Below the pieces are notes generated by a model. The model ran no database searches. It saw nothing but the letters and a program-made list of their open reading frames with translations, and was not told the origin of the DNA. A DNA stretch of 64,000 nucleotides, from positions 2,170,001 to 2,234,000 of the forward strand of contig NZ_BIFR01000002.1 in the NCBI RefSeq assembly GCF_003967535.1, written 5' to 3'. Position 1 is the first letter of the stretch. Each line of letters starts with the position of its first letter. This stretch comes from Tengunoibacter tsumagoiensis (lineage in GTDB: Bacteria > Chloroflexota > Ktedonobacteria > Ktedonobacterales > Ktedonobacteraceae). A program made the position numbers and the translations under genes. Shown one piece after another: positions 1-8,866 of the stretch.

Positions 1-503
1 ACTTCGGATTCTGAAGTCATATTAATAATCGCATCGGTCCATCTCTTATAGGTTGGCCATTCCTCATGCGGCAACCCCAACATACGGGCAATCACAATAA
101 CAGGCAGAGGATTGGCAAAATCAGACATCCAATCTATTTCATCACGTGCACAAAGAGATTCTAGAAGGGTATCCACAATCTCTTCTATCTGCGGCGTCAT
201 CTCTACTACAGTACGTGCGGAGAAGGCCAATGTAATCAATGAACGCATCTGTTTATGCCGTGGCGGGTCCATCTCAACAATACTACTCCCATTTCCGCCT
301 GGAACGGTGCCCTCTGAAGAAAAAGTTGCGTAATCGCTCTGAACACGTACTACATCTTCATAGCGAAAAACAATCCAGTTTGCACTATCTTCATCCCAAA
401 TAATCGGTGACGATGTGCGCATCTCCTGAGACCATTGACGCAATTTACACTGATATTCGAGCGGTGGAAGCGTTAGATCGGTAACAAATGCAGGAAGTTT
501 CAC
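1..503 (-). CDS. Cytochrome P450, N-terminal part (cut by window edge)
   Basis: The reading frame starts at a GTG (501-503) with an AAGGAG ribosome-binding site seven bases upstream and runs off the left end after about 167 codons. It contains the P450 helix B'/C block: a Met-Asp-Pro-Pro-Arg-His run followed by a phenylalanine-rich helix, and further on the proline-rich PLPVIVIARMLGLP segment typical of bacterial soluble P450s. The haem-binding cysteine lies beyond the window, so catalytic competence cannot be judged. No signal peptide or membrane anchor is present, so it is a cytosolic, ferredoxin-fed type by family knowledge. It is divergent from the redox operon starting at 1066; a functional link is possible but unproven. 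Substrate unknown. Confidence 0.9.
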   Translation of the reverse strand, partial: MKLPAFVTDLTLPPLEYQCKLRQWSQEMRTSSPIIWDEDSANWIVFRYEDVVRVQSDYATFSSEGTVPGGNGSSIVEMDPPRHKQMRSLITLAFSARTVVEMTPQIEEIVDTLLESLCARDEIDWMSDFANPLPVIVIARMLGLPHEEWPTYKRWTDAIINMTSESE

Positions 504-1065
504 ACTCTATCTCCTTTGTCTTCAGCTACCTACAAAGAATATGCTCGACTCTTTGACTGTGTAGTCTAACCCATCACTTATCTACCATGAAGAACACTAT
601 ACAAAGGAACGCAATAGCATTTTGATCCCAATGATGATCAATACCGATCATTCATCCTATTTTCGTCTGATAAGCACCACTTCTGTCAATAGGAGCATAT
701 ATTGATACAATGACCAGTATTAATGCATATAAAAATAATCTTATATCTCAATTTTTTTTGATTCAGGGGATGAAAGGCTTTGCAGAACATCACCATACTC
801 ACATATCAGCATAAGCATGCACTGATAATATAGATACAAATCATCAACATAATTATTTCCGCTATCGGTACTAATTGATTGTATAGACGACTATTTACGT
901 TTCCTGTGCTTGCATTTCAGCCAATTTTATCGTAAGACTGTATCATAGTAGTAGTATGCCCAGGTCTGTGACCGTAGCTGAACTCTCAAGTTATTGAAAA
1001 GAGATCCAAATACACAAAAATGAGATGTTATTTTACAGGGTAGATGAAGATCAGGAGAGGATAAA
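504..1065. other. Intergenic region between divergent P450 and redox operon
   Basis: About 560 A+T-rich bases with no convincing gene. It must hold the promoters of both the P450 (leftward) and the molybdopterin oxidoreductase (rightward). Only short imperfect dyads, for example around 635-665, were seen; no operator could be assigned. Confidence 0.5.
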
Positions 1066-1677
1066 ATGAGTGAAGGATTCTTCTCACGTGGGTTCCGGGG
1101 TCGCCGTCCCCAGAGCAACCAGGATGCACGAATTCCACCTGGACAATACCTTGAACGTGGATTTCCTGTTCTTTCAGCCGGACCAACACCAGGGACTTCT
1201 CTAGCAACCTGGGACTTTTCTCTCTTTCAAGAGAATGAGCCACTCAAACGCTGGACCTGGGATGAATTTCGTACACTGCCACGTGAGTCGGTGACAAAGG
1301 ATATTCACTGTGTGACCAAGTGGTCCAAGTTCGATACGAATTGGGAGGGCGTCTCCCTGGATACATTGCTGGGACAGGTCAATTACCAGGCCAACTATGT
1401 CATCGCTTTTTCTGATGGCGGGTATACAACGAACCTTCCACTGGAAGATGTGCTTGGTGGAAAGGCATGGGTAGTGTATACATATGATGGACAACCTCTA
1501 GCACCTGAACATGGTGGGCCTGCGCGCCTACTGGTTCCCCATCTTTACTTTTGGAAGAGCGCCAAATGGGTCCGAGGCCTCCGCCTGTCCGATACGGATG
1601 AGCCCGGCTTCTGGGAGTCGCTTGGCTACCACAATCATGGAGACCCATGGAAAGAAGAACGCTACCAGGGCGACTGA
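1066..1677 (+). CDS. Sulfite oxidase-like molybdopterin-dependent oxidoreductase
   Basis: A 203-residue protein consisting of just the molybdopterin-binding domain of the sulfite oxidase/MsrP superfamily. The candidate molybdenum-ligating cysteine is C82 in the segment IHCVTKWS, followed by the family's conserved stretch with GGYTTNLPLEDV and a basic C-terminal block (HLYFWKSAKWVRGL). There is no dimerisation domain, no haem domain and no Tat signal, so it should act in the cytosol. The start is supported by AGGAGAGG upstream. The next gene, a flavin reductase, overlaps its end by 31 bases, which suggests that this reductase supplies or takes its electrons. The oxidised or reduced substrate is unknown; short members of this family are often annotated only as sulfite oxidase-like. 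Confidence 0.88.
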   Translation: MSEGFFSRGFRGRRPQSNQDARIPPGQYLERGFPVLSAGPTPGTSLATWDFSLFQENEPLKRWTWDEFRTLPRESVTKDIHCVTKWSKFDTNWEGVSLDTLLGQVNYQANYVIAFSDGGYTTNLPLEDVLGGKAWVVYTYDGQPLAPEHGGPARLLVPHLYFWKSAKWVRGLRLSDTDEPGFWESLGYHNHGDPWKEERYQGD

Positions 1678-2405
1678 TCTGGCAACGTGGAGAAATCATT
1701 GCAACGCGCAAAGAAACAGAGCGGACGCAAAGCATTACTATCGCTCTTCCTGGCTGGATGGGGCATCGACCCGGTCAACATGTGGATGTACGACTTACCG
1801 CTGAAGATGGCTATCAAGTCGAACGAAGCTACTCGATTGCTTCTCCTCCCGAGGAGAAGAACCAACTAATCCTTACTATCGAGCGACTGGATGATGGAGA
1901 GGTATCGCCCTATCTTGTCGATGAGCTCCGTATTGGTGATCAACTGGAACTACGGGGACCGATCGGAGGATATTTCGTCTGGGAAGTTCAGATGGGTGGG
2001 CCTCTTTTGCTTATCGCTGGAGGTTCTGGAATTGTTCCTCTCATGGCGATGATCCGTCATGCTATCGCTAATGGAGGAGTGGTTCCGATTCGATTGCTCT
2101 TTTCGTCTCGCTCGGAGCAGGATATCATCTATCACGATGAACTGTCACAACTGGTCAGCAGCACCCACAATTTGGAGGTCATCTATACGCTGACCCGCGA
2201 ACAGCCACAGGGATGGACGGGATATCATCGCAGGGTCGATAGCACTATGCTGCGTGAGGTCGCGTGGTTAACCACACAACAACCTTTGACGTTCATCTGT
2301 GGCCCCACATCATTCGTTGAGGCTGCAGCTACCAGCCTTGTGGAATTAGGGTACCCACCGGAACGTGTGAAGACTGAACGCTTCGGAGCAACAGGAGATG
2401 GATAA
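1647..2405 (+). CDS. FAD/NAD(P)-binding ferredoxin reductase-like oxidoreductase
   Basis: 252 residues with the classic two-domain ferredoxin-NADP reductase layout. The N-terminal barrel carries the FAD motif R-S-Y-S (60-63); the C-terminal Rossmann-like domain carries GGSGIVP (125-131), the CGP motif (218-220) and a terminal RFG (245-247). No 2Fe-2S domain is fused. The start overlaps the upstream molybdopterin gene by 31 bases and has GGAG just before it; the stop shares one base with the next start, so translation is probably coupled across the three genes. The likely role is electron transfer between NAD(P)H and the neighbouring molybdopterin enzyme; that pairing is inferred from gene order only. 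Confidence 0.88.
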   Translation: MERRTLPGRLIWQRGEIIATRKETERTQSITIALPGWMGHRPGQHVDVRLTAEDGYQVERSYSIASPPEEKNQLILTIERLDDGEVSPYLVDELRIGDQLELRGPIGGYFVWEVQMGGPLLLIAGGSGIVPLMAMIRHAIANGGVVPIRLLFSSRSEQDIIYHDELSQLVSSTHNLEVIYTLTREQPQGWTGYHRRVDSTMLREVAWLTTQQPLTFICGPTSFVEAAATSLVELGYPPERVKTERFGATGDG

Positions 2406-2677
2406 TGGAGATAGAGAATAGATTGGATGGGAATGCTGCGGGTGGCATCTTACAGGCGATCTTCCCTTTTGATATGACGCTTGCTCAAGCCACCTGTACT
2501 GGCTGCGGAATAACCACTATCATTGGAACATTGGCAGTCTACATGCATAAGATGGGGACAATTGTACGCTGCCCCTCCTGTGATCATGCACTTATTCGCG
2601 TTGCATTAGTGAAAGATCATTACTGGCTGGATATGCGCGGAGTCCGTGTCCTTCAGATTGCATCACCAGGAATCTGA
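2405..2677 (+). CDS. Small zinc-ribbon protein (DUF6510-like)
   Basis: A 90-residue protein with two CxxC knuckles, C31/C34 and C56/C59, separated by 21 residues, i.e. a zinc-ribbon arrangement (a rubredoxin-like iron site is also possible). It starts inside a TAATG overlap with the flavin reductase gene. It resembles the small DUF6510-type proteins that accompany such reductases in other bacteria; that assignment rests on memory of the family, not on a search. It could be a docking or electron-transfer partner of the two upstream enzymes. It is the last gene before a strong terminator. Confidence 0.75.
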   Translation: MEIENRLDGNAAGGILQAIFPFDMTLAQATCTGCGITTIIGTLAVYMHKMGTIVRCPSCDHALIRVALVKDHYWLDMRGVRVLQIASPGI

Positions 2678-2826
2678 TGCTATGATTGGCCAGAGAAGCC
2701 ATTCAGCCTTTGTAGGAATGGTGTGCGGAACCTGCCATATATCTGCCAATATAGAAAGTGGCATAAAATGGTCTTGTGCACACTGATAGGTTTTTCATGC
2801 CTTCCAATTAAGCGTTTTGATCATAT

Positions 2827-2860
2827 AGGACTTGTAGATCTCCGTCTACAAGTCCTTTTT
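2827..2860 (+). terminator. Intrinsic terminator of the redox operon
   Basis: A perfect 12-bp stem (2827-2838 and 2845-2856) with a 6-base loop, followed directly by a run of T. It lies 150 bases past the zinc-ribbon gene, on the coding strand. Confidence 0.85.
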
Positions 2861-2969
2861 ATGCCTTCAAAATTGTAAATTTCACGAAAATTAAGGTAAT
2901 TTTTTGATTAATACTACAACGATATCTATAATTTTTGGGAATCTATCTATAGAACGTTTGTTAGTTGTT

Positions 2970-3008
2970 CCGATGATAGCAAAAGGATTATAATAATGCT
3001 ATCATCGG
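2970..3008. promoter_or_regulatory. Inverted repeat upstream of ribokinase
   Basis: Perfect 12-bp arms (CCGATGATAGCA at 2970-2981 and its complement at 2997-3008) are separated by 15 bases and end about 145 bases before the ribokinase start. There is no T tract, so an operator or leader hairpin is more likely than a terminator. The protein that would bind is not identifiable here. Confidence 0.45.
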
Positions 3009-3153
3009 TATTACTATGTATAGTACTGAAAATAGTATATCCACCTTTGCTGAAAAAGCCCAATTGGAACGCTCTTATCTTAACTCAAGCAGACCAGATA
3101 AACATATAACGAGATAGAACACGTCCCAGTATGGCGTTGACAGGAGTTTCTCT

Positions 3154-4131
3154 ATGCAGCGATCAGGTCCTATTCTTACGGTTGGAAGCCTCAATATGGA
3201 TCATATTGTACAGGTACCGCGCCTACCTGTGCCGGGTGAAACATTATTTAGCACTGATTCCCTACGACTTGTCCCCGGTGGCAAAGGCGCAAATCAGGCG
3301 GTCGCAATGGCACGCCTGGGTGCTCGTGTTCAGATGGGAGGGCGCGTTGGACACGATTCTATTGGTGAAGGCCTGCTGACAGCTTTACGCAACGATGGAG
3401 TCGATGATTCGCTTATCATTATTGACGAACAGGCTACAAGCGGAGTGGCCTTTATTTTTCTTTCGCCTCATGGAGAGAACGCCATTGTGGTCGCACCTGG
3501 AGCGAATATGCATGTTGGGCAGGATCAAGCACAGATGCGCCATATTCTGGCTGCTTTGCCAACCGCACAGGCTCTTATTCTGCAGCTAGAGATTCCTCTT
3601 GAGACCGCCATACATCTGATCTCAGCTAGCTATCAGGCGCAGGTTCCTGTTGTGCTTAACCTTGCGCCAGCCCAGCCTCTCCCATTAGAAACACTGCGAC
3701 AACTTGAAGTACTGGTGGTCAATGAGACAGAAGCAGTGCTCATCAGCGATGCCCTGAATGGCTCTACATCTCAGTCGCCTACACCCCAGACGCTTGATGA
3801 GGCTCGTCAGCTAGCAACAAAGCTATGCGAGATTGGCATTCGTCATGTTGTCATCACCCTGGGATCGCAAGGAGCACTCCTCGTATACAAAAATGAGGAA
3901 GGGCAGATACGCTACGTGCATCAGACCCCTCCTAAAGTCCAGGTAATCGACACAACTGCGGCAGGCGACTGCTTTACTGGAGCATTAACGGTCGCTATCA
4001 CAGAAGGTCAGACGCCAGCCGAGGCTCTGCGCTTTGCAGTCTATGCAAGTGCATTAAAAGTTACCCGCTTTGGCGCACAATCTGGCTTGCCCACACGCCT
4101 TGAGGTAGATACGCTCCTTCAATCTCACTAA
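3154..4131 (+). CDS. rbsK: Ribokinase
   Basis: 325 residues, the usual length for a PfkB-family ribokinase, which phosphorylates D-ribose at O5. The N-terminal substrate block GGKGANQAV and the C-terminal anion-hole/catalytic-base block DTTAAGDCFTGA are both intact. The ATG has AGGAG seven bases upstream. It is a single-gene unit with no ribose transporter or rbsD beside it, so another sugar or nucleoside-derived ribose is possible. An inverted repeat lies upstream and a 26-bp-stem hairpin downstream. Confidence 0.9.
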   Translation: MQRSGPILTVGSLNMDHIVQVPRLPVPGETLFSTDSLRLVPGGKGANQAVAMARLGARVQMGGRVGHDSIGEGLLTALRNDGVDDSLIIIDEQATSGVAFIFLSPHGENAIVVAPGANMHVGQDQAQMRHILAALPTAQALILQLEIPLETAIHLISASYQAQVPVVLNLAPAQPLPLETLRQLEVLVVNETEAVLISDALNGSTSQSPTPQTLDEARQLATKLCEIGIRHVVITLGSQGALLVYKNEEGQIRYVHQTPPKVQVIDTTAAGDCFTGALTVAITEGQTPAEALRFAVYASALKVTRFGAQSGLPTRLEVDTLLQSH

Positions 4132-4154
4132 GAAGCACAGTCAACCAGCCATAC

Positions 4155-4219
4155 AGGTTCTGGTAAGTAGCCCTCCATGCGTAGATTATCCTTGCATGGA
4201 GGGCTACTTACCAGAACCT
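4155..4219. terminator. Two-way terminator hairpin, 26-bp perfect stem
   Basis: Arms 4155-4180 and 4194-4219 are exact complements around a 13-base loop. It sits between two convergent genes (ribokinase and the ABC permease), so it can stop both transcripts. Neither side has a strong T tract. Confidence 0.75.
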
Positions 4220-4285
4220 TCGCTTATAACCTTCTCTAAAAAAGATGCTTTTCATTCTTGCCAGTGTATTATAAACGCTTCTGCC

Positions 4286-5650
4286 TTATTCAGAACGTAA
4301 CGCAACGATCGGGTCGAGCTGCGAAGCTCGTTGTGCTGGATAGAAGCCAAAGATCACGCCAACGGCAACGGAAAAACCAAAGGCTAAGAGTACAGCCACT
4401 GGACTGAGCGCGAATGGGGTTGCCATCACGGTTGCAATGATTAGTGATCCTGCAACACCGATGATAATACCAACAATACCTCCTAGAGCACTCAGCATTA
4501 AGGATTCGATCAAAAATTGCATCATCACATCGCCTGGACGCGCACCAATCGCGATGCGAATGCCAATCTCACGTGTCCGTTCTGTGACTGAGACAAGCAT
4601 GATGTTCATGATACCAATCCCACCTACGACTAAGGAGATACCTGCAACAGCAATCAAGAGCGCAAAGAGTGACTGCGAGGTTGCCTGTGCTGTTGCCAGT
4701 ACGGTTGCTTGATTCTGGATCAAGAAATCGTCGTTTGCTGGATTAGCAATATTGTGGGCCTGCTCCATACGTACCTGGACTGCCGATTGGGCATCCGTCA
4801 TATGTGAGGAGTCATCAACCAGAACATCAATGGAGTTAACGGAACTTGAGCCTGTCAACTTCTTCTGGGCAACGCTGAACGGGATATAAATGACATCATC
4901 GGCATCCTGAAAAGAACTGCTGGCACCTTTCGAGGCCAGCACACCACCGACCGTAAAAGGGATACTGTTGATACGAATCTCTTTTCCAAGCGGGTCAACC
5001 CCCAATGGAGCAAAGAGATTGTCAGCAACCGTCTGACCAATAACAGCAACAGCAGTAGTGTTCTGCTCATCTGCATCGGCAAAAAAATTTCCTTCCTGCA
5101 TCTTCCAGCTATTGATCTGTTGATAAGCTGGATAGACACCCTGAACAGAGGTAGACCAGTTTTGAGACTGATAGACAATCTGCTCATTCACTGTGACAAC
5201 AGGGCTGATGGCAGAGACATACTGAACTGATGCCAGGGCATCTGCATCAGACTGCTTAAGGGTCGAGGAGGTCCCTTGAGCCTGACGCACGCCGCCTGTT
5301 GCAGAAGCACTACCAGCTCGAATTACTAACTCATAGGGATTGAGCGAGGAGAGCCTCTGATTGATCAGAGCAGCATTACTCTGACTGGTTGAGACCATCA
5401 TAATCACGGCTGCAACACCGATAATAATACCCAGGGAGGTAAGCAGTGAGCGCATCTTATTGGCACGTACAGCAACCAGAGCGCTTCTAAAGCTCTGATA
5501 GAATGCCATCATCCCTCGTCGTCTCTGCAATTTTCCTGGCTTCTTCCTTTTAGCAGACGCTTTAGCAAGCATCTCTTGCTGATGACGACGCTCTTGCTCT
5601 ACCGATCTTTGCTCATCTGCTTGCTCCTCAATATTCTGCGTTGAGCTCAT
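4286..5650 (-). CDS. MacB/FtsX-type ABC transporter permease
   Basis: 454 residues. A charged cytosolic N-terminus (to about residue 55) is followed by one transmembrane helix (LLTSLGIIIGVAAVIMM), a large extracytoplasmic MacB periplasmic core domain (about 85-320) and three C-terminal helices of the FtsX domain containing the conserved ERTREIGIR element. Unlike Gram-negative MacB, the ATPase is a separate protein, encoded immediately upstream with a 4-base overlap. With the adaptor encoded two genes upstream it should form an export or mechanotransmission complex. The transported substrate is unknown; family members export peptides, macrolides or lipoproteins. Confidence 0.9.
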   Translation of the reverse strand: MSSTQNIEEQADEQRSVEQERRHQQEMLAKASAKRKKPGKLQRRRGMMAFYQSFRSALVAVRANKMRSLLTSLGIIIGVAAVIMMVSTSQSNAALINQRLSSLNPYELVIRAGSASATGGVRQAQGTSSTLKQSDADALASVQYVSAISPVVTVNEQIVYQSQNWSTSVQGVYPAYQQINSWKMQEGNFFADADEQNTTAVAVIGQTVADNLFAPLGVDPLGKEIRINSIPFTVGGVLASKGASSSFQDADDVIYIPFSVAQKKLTGSSSVNSIDVLVDDSSHMTDAQSAVQVRMEQAHNIANPANDDFLIQNQATVLATAQATSQSLFALLIAVAGISLVVGGIGIMNIMLVSVTERTREIGIRIAIGARPGDVMMQFLIESLMLSALGGIVGIIIGVAGSLIIATVMATPFALSPVAVLLAFGFSVAVGVIFGFYPAQRASQLDPIVALRSE

Positions 5651-6447
5651 TGGATGGCTTCCTTTCCGCTGGCGGTAGATAGCTCAGCCAGTTGTGTCAA
5701 CGCAGAGAGAGGATGAGGATTGCTCCGATCTTCGCGCACTTTGCCATCTCGCAGGACAACTGTACGGTGACAATACTGAGCAATATCTGGCTCGTGCGTG
5801 ACCAGGACAACGGTCATCCCACTCTGATTTAGCTTTTGTAACACCATCATAATCTGAACGCTTGTCTTTGTATCCAGATTACCTGTTGGTTCATCGGCCA
5901 GGATCATGGCTGGTCGCGTCACCAGCGCTCGTGCAATGGCGACGCGCTGTTGCTGACCACCAGACATCTCCATCGGGCGGTGATTAGCTCGCGCCTCCAG
6001 ACCAACCAGTTTCAATGCCCAGAGCGCTCGTTTTTCACGTTCCTCGCGAGAGATACCCGCATAGATCAGAGGTAGTTCAACATTGGCCTGAGCCGTCATC
6101 CAGGTCAATAGATTAAAACTTTGAAACACAAATCCAATCTTCTGATTGCGCACGTCAGCCAACTGAGCTTTACTCATTGAGCTAACCGCAATAGTATCCA
6201 GATAATAGTTGCCACCCGAGGGACGATCCAGGCATCCGAGCAGATTCATCAGCGTTGACTTGCCAGAACCAGATGGTCCCATAATTGCAATCAGCTCACC
6301 GCTATGAATGCGGAGGTCCACGCCTCGCAGCGCCCAGACCTGATTCTTCCCCATCTGATAGACTCTGGACAACTTTTCCAATTGAATAATAGGTTTTTCT
6401 GTTCTCTGATCAACTCTTTGGATAGCTGAACCTTCTTGCTTAAGCAT
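5647..6447 (-). CDS. MacB/LolD-type ABC transporter ATPase
   Basis: 266 residues with Walker A GPSGSGKST, the signature MSGGQQQRVAIARAL, Walker B ending ILADEPTGNLD and a switch histidine (VLVTHEP). The DEPTGNLD form is typical of the LolD/MacB/FtsE group. The start lies two bases after the stop of the adaptor gene, with GGAGG inside that gene's end. It pairs with the permease whose start overlaps its stop. Confidence 0.93.
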   Translation of the reverse strand: MLKQEGSAIQRVDQRTEKPIIQLEKLSRVYQMGKNQVWALRGVDLRIHSGELIAIMGPSGSGKSTLMNLLGCLDRPSGGNYYLDTIAVSSMSKAQLADVRNQKIGFVFQSFNLLTWMTAQANVELPLIYAGISREEREKRALWALKLVGLEARANHRPMEMSGGQQQRVAIARALVTRPAMILADEPTGNLDTKTSVQIMMVLQKLNQSGMTVVLVTHEPDIAQYCHRTVVLRDGKVREDRSNPHPLSALTQLAELSTASGKEAIQ

Positions 6448-6449
6448 AC

Positions 6450-7712
6450 CTAGTTTCCTCCGTTGCCACCAGCGCCGCGGCCACCATTACCACCTCCAAA
6501 TCCTCCGCCAAATCCTCCGCCACCACCGCCAAACCCACCTCGTCCACCAGCATTTGTGCCTGTACGAGGAGAGGTGGTCGTACCACCTGTTTGACCAGTC
6601 ACTATCTGATCGCCTTCTTTCAAGCCGGACAAGACCTCTACTGAGCTATTACTTGTCAAACCAACAGTGATCGGTACTGGAACCAGTTTGCCATCCTTCA
6701 ATTCCATAACGACACGGGTATTGCCTGTTACAGCACCTGTTGTAGAACCAGTATTGTTGGTTGAACTACTACTGGCAGCAGCCTGCAAGGCGTTTCTATA
6801 ATCGGTGCGATTGATCTCACCATTTTGTAGAGCAGTCGTTGGAAAAGAGAGGGCAGAGGCCGGAATAATCAAGGTGTTCAGACGCTGCGCGGTGGTGATA
6901 TCAACGGTCGCTGTCATACCAGGGAATAACTGAATGGTATTGACGCTGCTCATATCAACGGCTAGCTGAACAGGATAGGTCACAACGCTCGAACTGCTCT
7001 GACCCAGAATATCAATCGAGGTCACAGTCGCCCGAAGGGTGGTCGATGGATAGGCCGAAACGGTAAACTGGGCCACCTGGCCAACTTTGATACTGGTAAT
7101 ATCGCTCTCATTGATTGAAGCATTAATCACGTATTTGCTGACATCTACTAGTGTCATAAAGGCTGAGCTACTACTGGCGCTCCCTTGCCCACTTCCACTA
7201 CTTCCAGTAGAGACCGATCCATTCGATGAGACGTTTTCGCCAACGGTGCCATTGACGGTTGCTACAGTCGCATCTCCAGGAGCAGTCAATGTGTCAGTTG
7301 TGGTTGGAGGATTATTACCATAGCCATTGACGGTCTGCGTTACCGTGATCTTCGCCAATGTCTGTCCGGCGGTTACATGATCACCAACTTTTACGTCTAC
7401 CTCAGAAATCTGGCCCGCCGCAGGAAAATTCATAATATATTGCGCGTTCGGAGCAAGAGGGCCACTGGTTGAGACTTTGACACTCAGATTACCACTTTGT
7501 ACGGTTGACTGGATATACTGAATTGCAGGCGTCCGGTTTAGCAAATAATAGGAGATACTGGCCGCAATCAGGGCCAGGACCAGCACTACAATGAGTACAA
7601 TCGCCCAGATTGGAAAACGTCGTCGTGGTGGAAGCACAATTTCATCAGCGTCATCAAAATCAAATTGATCTGCTTCTAGCAAGGGTTGTAGCTCTTCTAC
7701 TTGCTCAGCCAT
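6450..7712 (-). CDS. Membrane-fusion/adaptor protein (HlyD/MacA-like) with glycine-rich tail
   Basis: 420 residues: acidic cytosolic N-terminus, one transmembrane helix (about 35-60), then split lipoyl/barrel-sandwich halves (EVDVKVGDHVTAGQTLAKI in the first), a beta-barrel domain and a membrane-proximal domain ending LKEGDQIVTG. The last 35 or so residues are almost only Gly, Phe, Asn and Arg, an unusual tail for this family. Such adaptors link inner-membrane ABC pumps to outer-membrane channels in diderms; if the host is a monoderm, as most Chloroflexota are thought to be, it would instead bridge membrane and wall. First of the three pump genes. Confidence 0.88.
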   Translation of the reverse strand: MAEQVEELQPLLEADQFDFDDADEIVLPPRRRFPIWAIVLIVVLVLALIAASISYYLLNRTPAIQYIQSTVQSGNLSVKVSTSGPLAPNAQYIMNFPAAGQISEVDVKVGDHVTAGQTLAKITVTQTVNGYGNNPPTTTDTLTAPGDATVATVNGTVGENVSSNGSVSTGSSGSGQGSASSSSAFMTLVDVSKYVINASINESDITSIKVGQVAQFTVSAYPSTTLRATVTSIDILGQSSSSVVTYPVQLAVDMSSVNTIQLFPGMTATVDITTAQRLNTLIIPASALSFPTTALQNGEINRTDYRNALQAAASSSSTNNTGSTTGAVTGNTRVVMELKDGKLVPVPITVGLTSNSSVEVLSGLKEGDQIVTGQTGGTTTSPRTGTNAGGRGGFGGGGGGFGGGFGGGNGGRGAGGNGGN

Positions 7713-7814
7713 CGTTATCTACTCCAATTACTACTAGTACTAATTTTTTGGGATCATTTCTTTGCTTTTTTGAAGCAGCCAGCATTCCGTCGACGGGCCA
7801 CTGGCAAACAATAC

Positions 7815-8603
7815 TCAGGAGTTCTTGGCAGATGCTGGGGTATTTGTTACGATCGTAATCGTTGTAGCAGCAGTTGATGTACCAACAACGGATACATTCT
7901 GACCAATCTGCAATGCACTGGCGGTCACTGTCTGCGTCTGAATGATCTGTGTCTTGCTGGTTAAGGTCAGCAAATAACTGTTGTTGCTTGCATCGTCTAC
8001 AACAAGAGTGGTACCACTTACTTGAGCTACTGTACCAAACAGGCGATTGCCATTTCCGTTGCCAGCGCCGCCATTCTGTCTACCGCCACCAAAACCTCCA
8101 TTTGCTCCTGGAGTACCTGCACGTTGCGGGCGACATGAGTTGTTACGATTATTGCCATTCTGGCCACCGCTACCCGCACCACCATTCTGACCACCTGTTC
8201 CGCGCCCAAATCCCCCTCCGCCCAGACCAGATGTCAAAAGAATTGTATCGGCGGTATAGGTGCTACCATCCGAGCTTGGAGTCACTGCGACAGTCACAAA
8301 TGATCCATTCGTGAGTGCGCTTGTTGCGGCCAGCGTTTGCTGCGTAATAACTGTCTGACTGGAAAGGGTCATCGTCACATTTGAGCCGTCTTGCTTTGTG
8401 ATCACCAGCGAATCAGTACCAATACTCTTCACAGTCCCGCTTGCACGTGTAATAGTTGTATTTCTTGGGGTACATGTGGCAGTAGCCGTCCCCGTACTGG
8501 AGCTATCTTGAGTAGCGACTGAACCACATCCGCTCAAAGTAGCTAATACAGCTATGCTTACAACTCCAGTTGCCAGGAATTTATGAGAACGATTACTAAA
8601 CAT
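7815..8603 (-). CDS. DUF5666-like lipoprotein with Gly/Asn-rich linker
   Basis: 262 residues with a lipoprotein signal (hydrophobic stretch then L-S-G-C, about C26). Two similar beta-rich modules follow (about 50-115 and 185-255), each with the pattern G-T-V-x-S/Q-I/V ... L-V-I/V ... T-L-T-S-x-T-Q/V-I that I associate with DUF5666. Between them is a linker of Gly, Asn, Gln and Arg. It precedes the adaptor gene by about 100 bases in the same direction, so it is probably the first gene of the export operon. Function is not established; surface exposure is predicted. Confidence 0.78.
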   Translation of the reverse strand: MFSNRSHKFLATGVVSIAVLATLSGCGSVATQDSSSTGTATATCTPRNTTITRASGTVKSIGTDSLVITKQDGSNVTMTLSSQTVITQQTLAATSALTNGSFVTVAVTPSSDGSTYTADTILLTSGLGGGGFGRGTGGQNGGAGSGGQNGNNRNNSCRPQRAGTPGANGGFGGGRQNGGAGNGNGNRLFGTVAQVSGTTLVVDDASNNSYLLTLTSKTQIIQTQTVTASALQIGQNVSVVGTSTAATTITIVTNTPASAKNS

Positions 8604-8730
8604 TGAAAATTTGTCTCCTCACAAATTACTAACATCATCTATATAAGGATTTTTCTCTTCCTTATCTTTACAGCCTTCTGTAATAAGGATCAATTCTCGA
8701 AAGATCCATTCCAGGTTAATGTCTGTAAAG

Positions 8731-8760
8731 CTTGCAAGAGAGAAGATTCCTTCTTGCAAG
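8731..8760. promoter_or_regulatory. Inverted repeat upstream of the DUF5666/export operon
   Basis: Perfect 9-bp arms (CTTGCAAGA at 8731-8739, its complement at 8752-8760) with 12 bases between, about 130 bases before the lipoprotein start. The length and spacing suit a dimeric repressor. No regulator gene is adjacent. Confidence 0.4.
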
Positions 8761-8866
8761 AATATACCATGAACAACTGGATAAATTGTCAATTAACTGT
8801 AAATTGTTTGAAAATTTTGTTGAGCTTTACTGAGCTCGAGTAAACCTGCATCTGACTGTCTACAGT

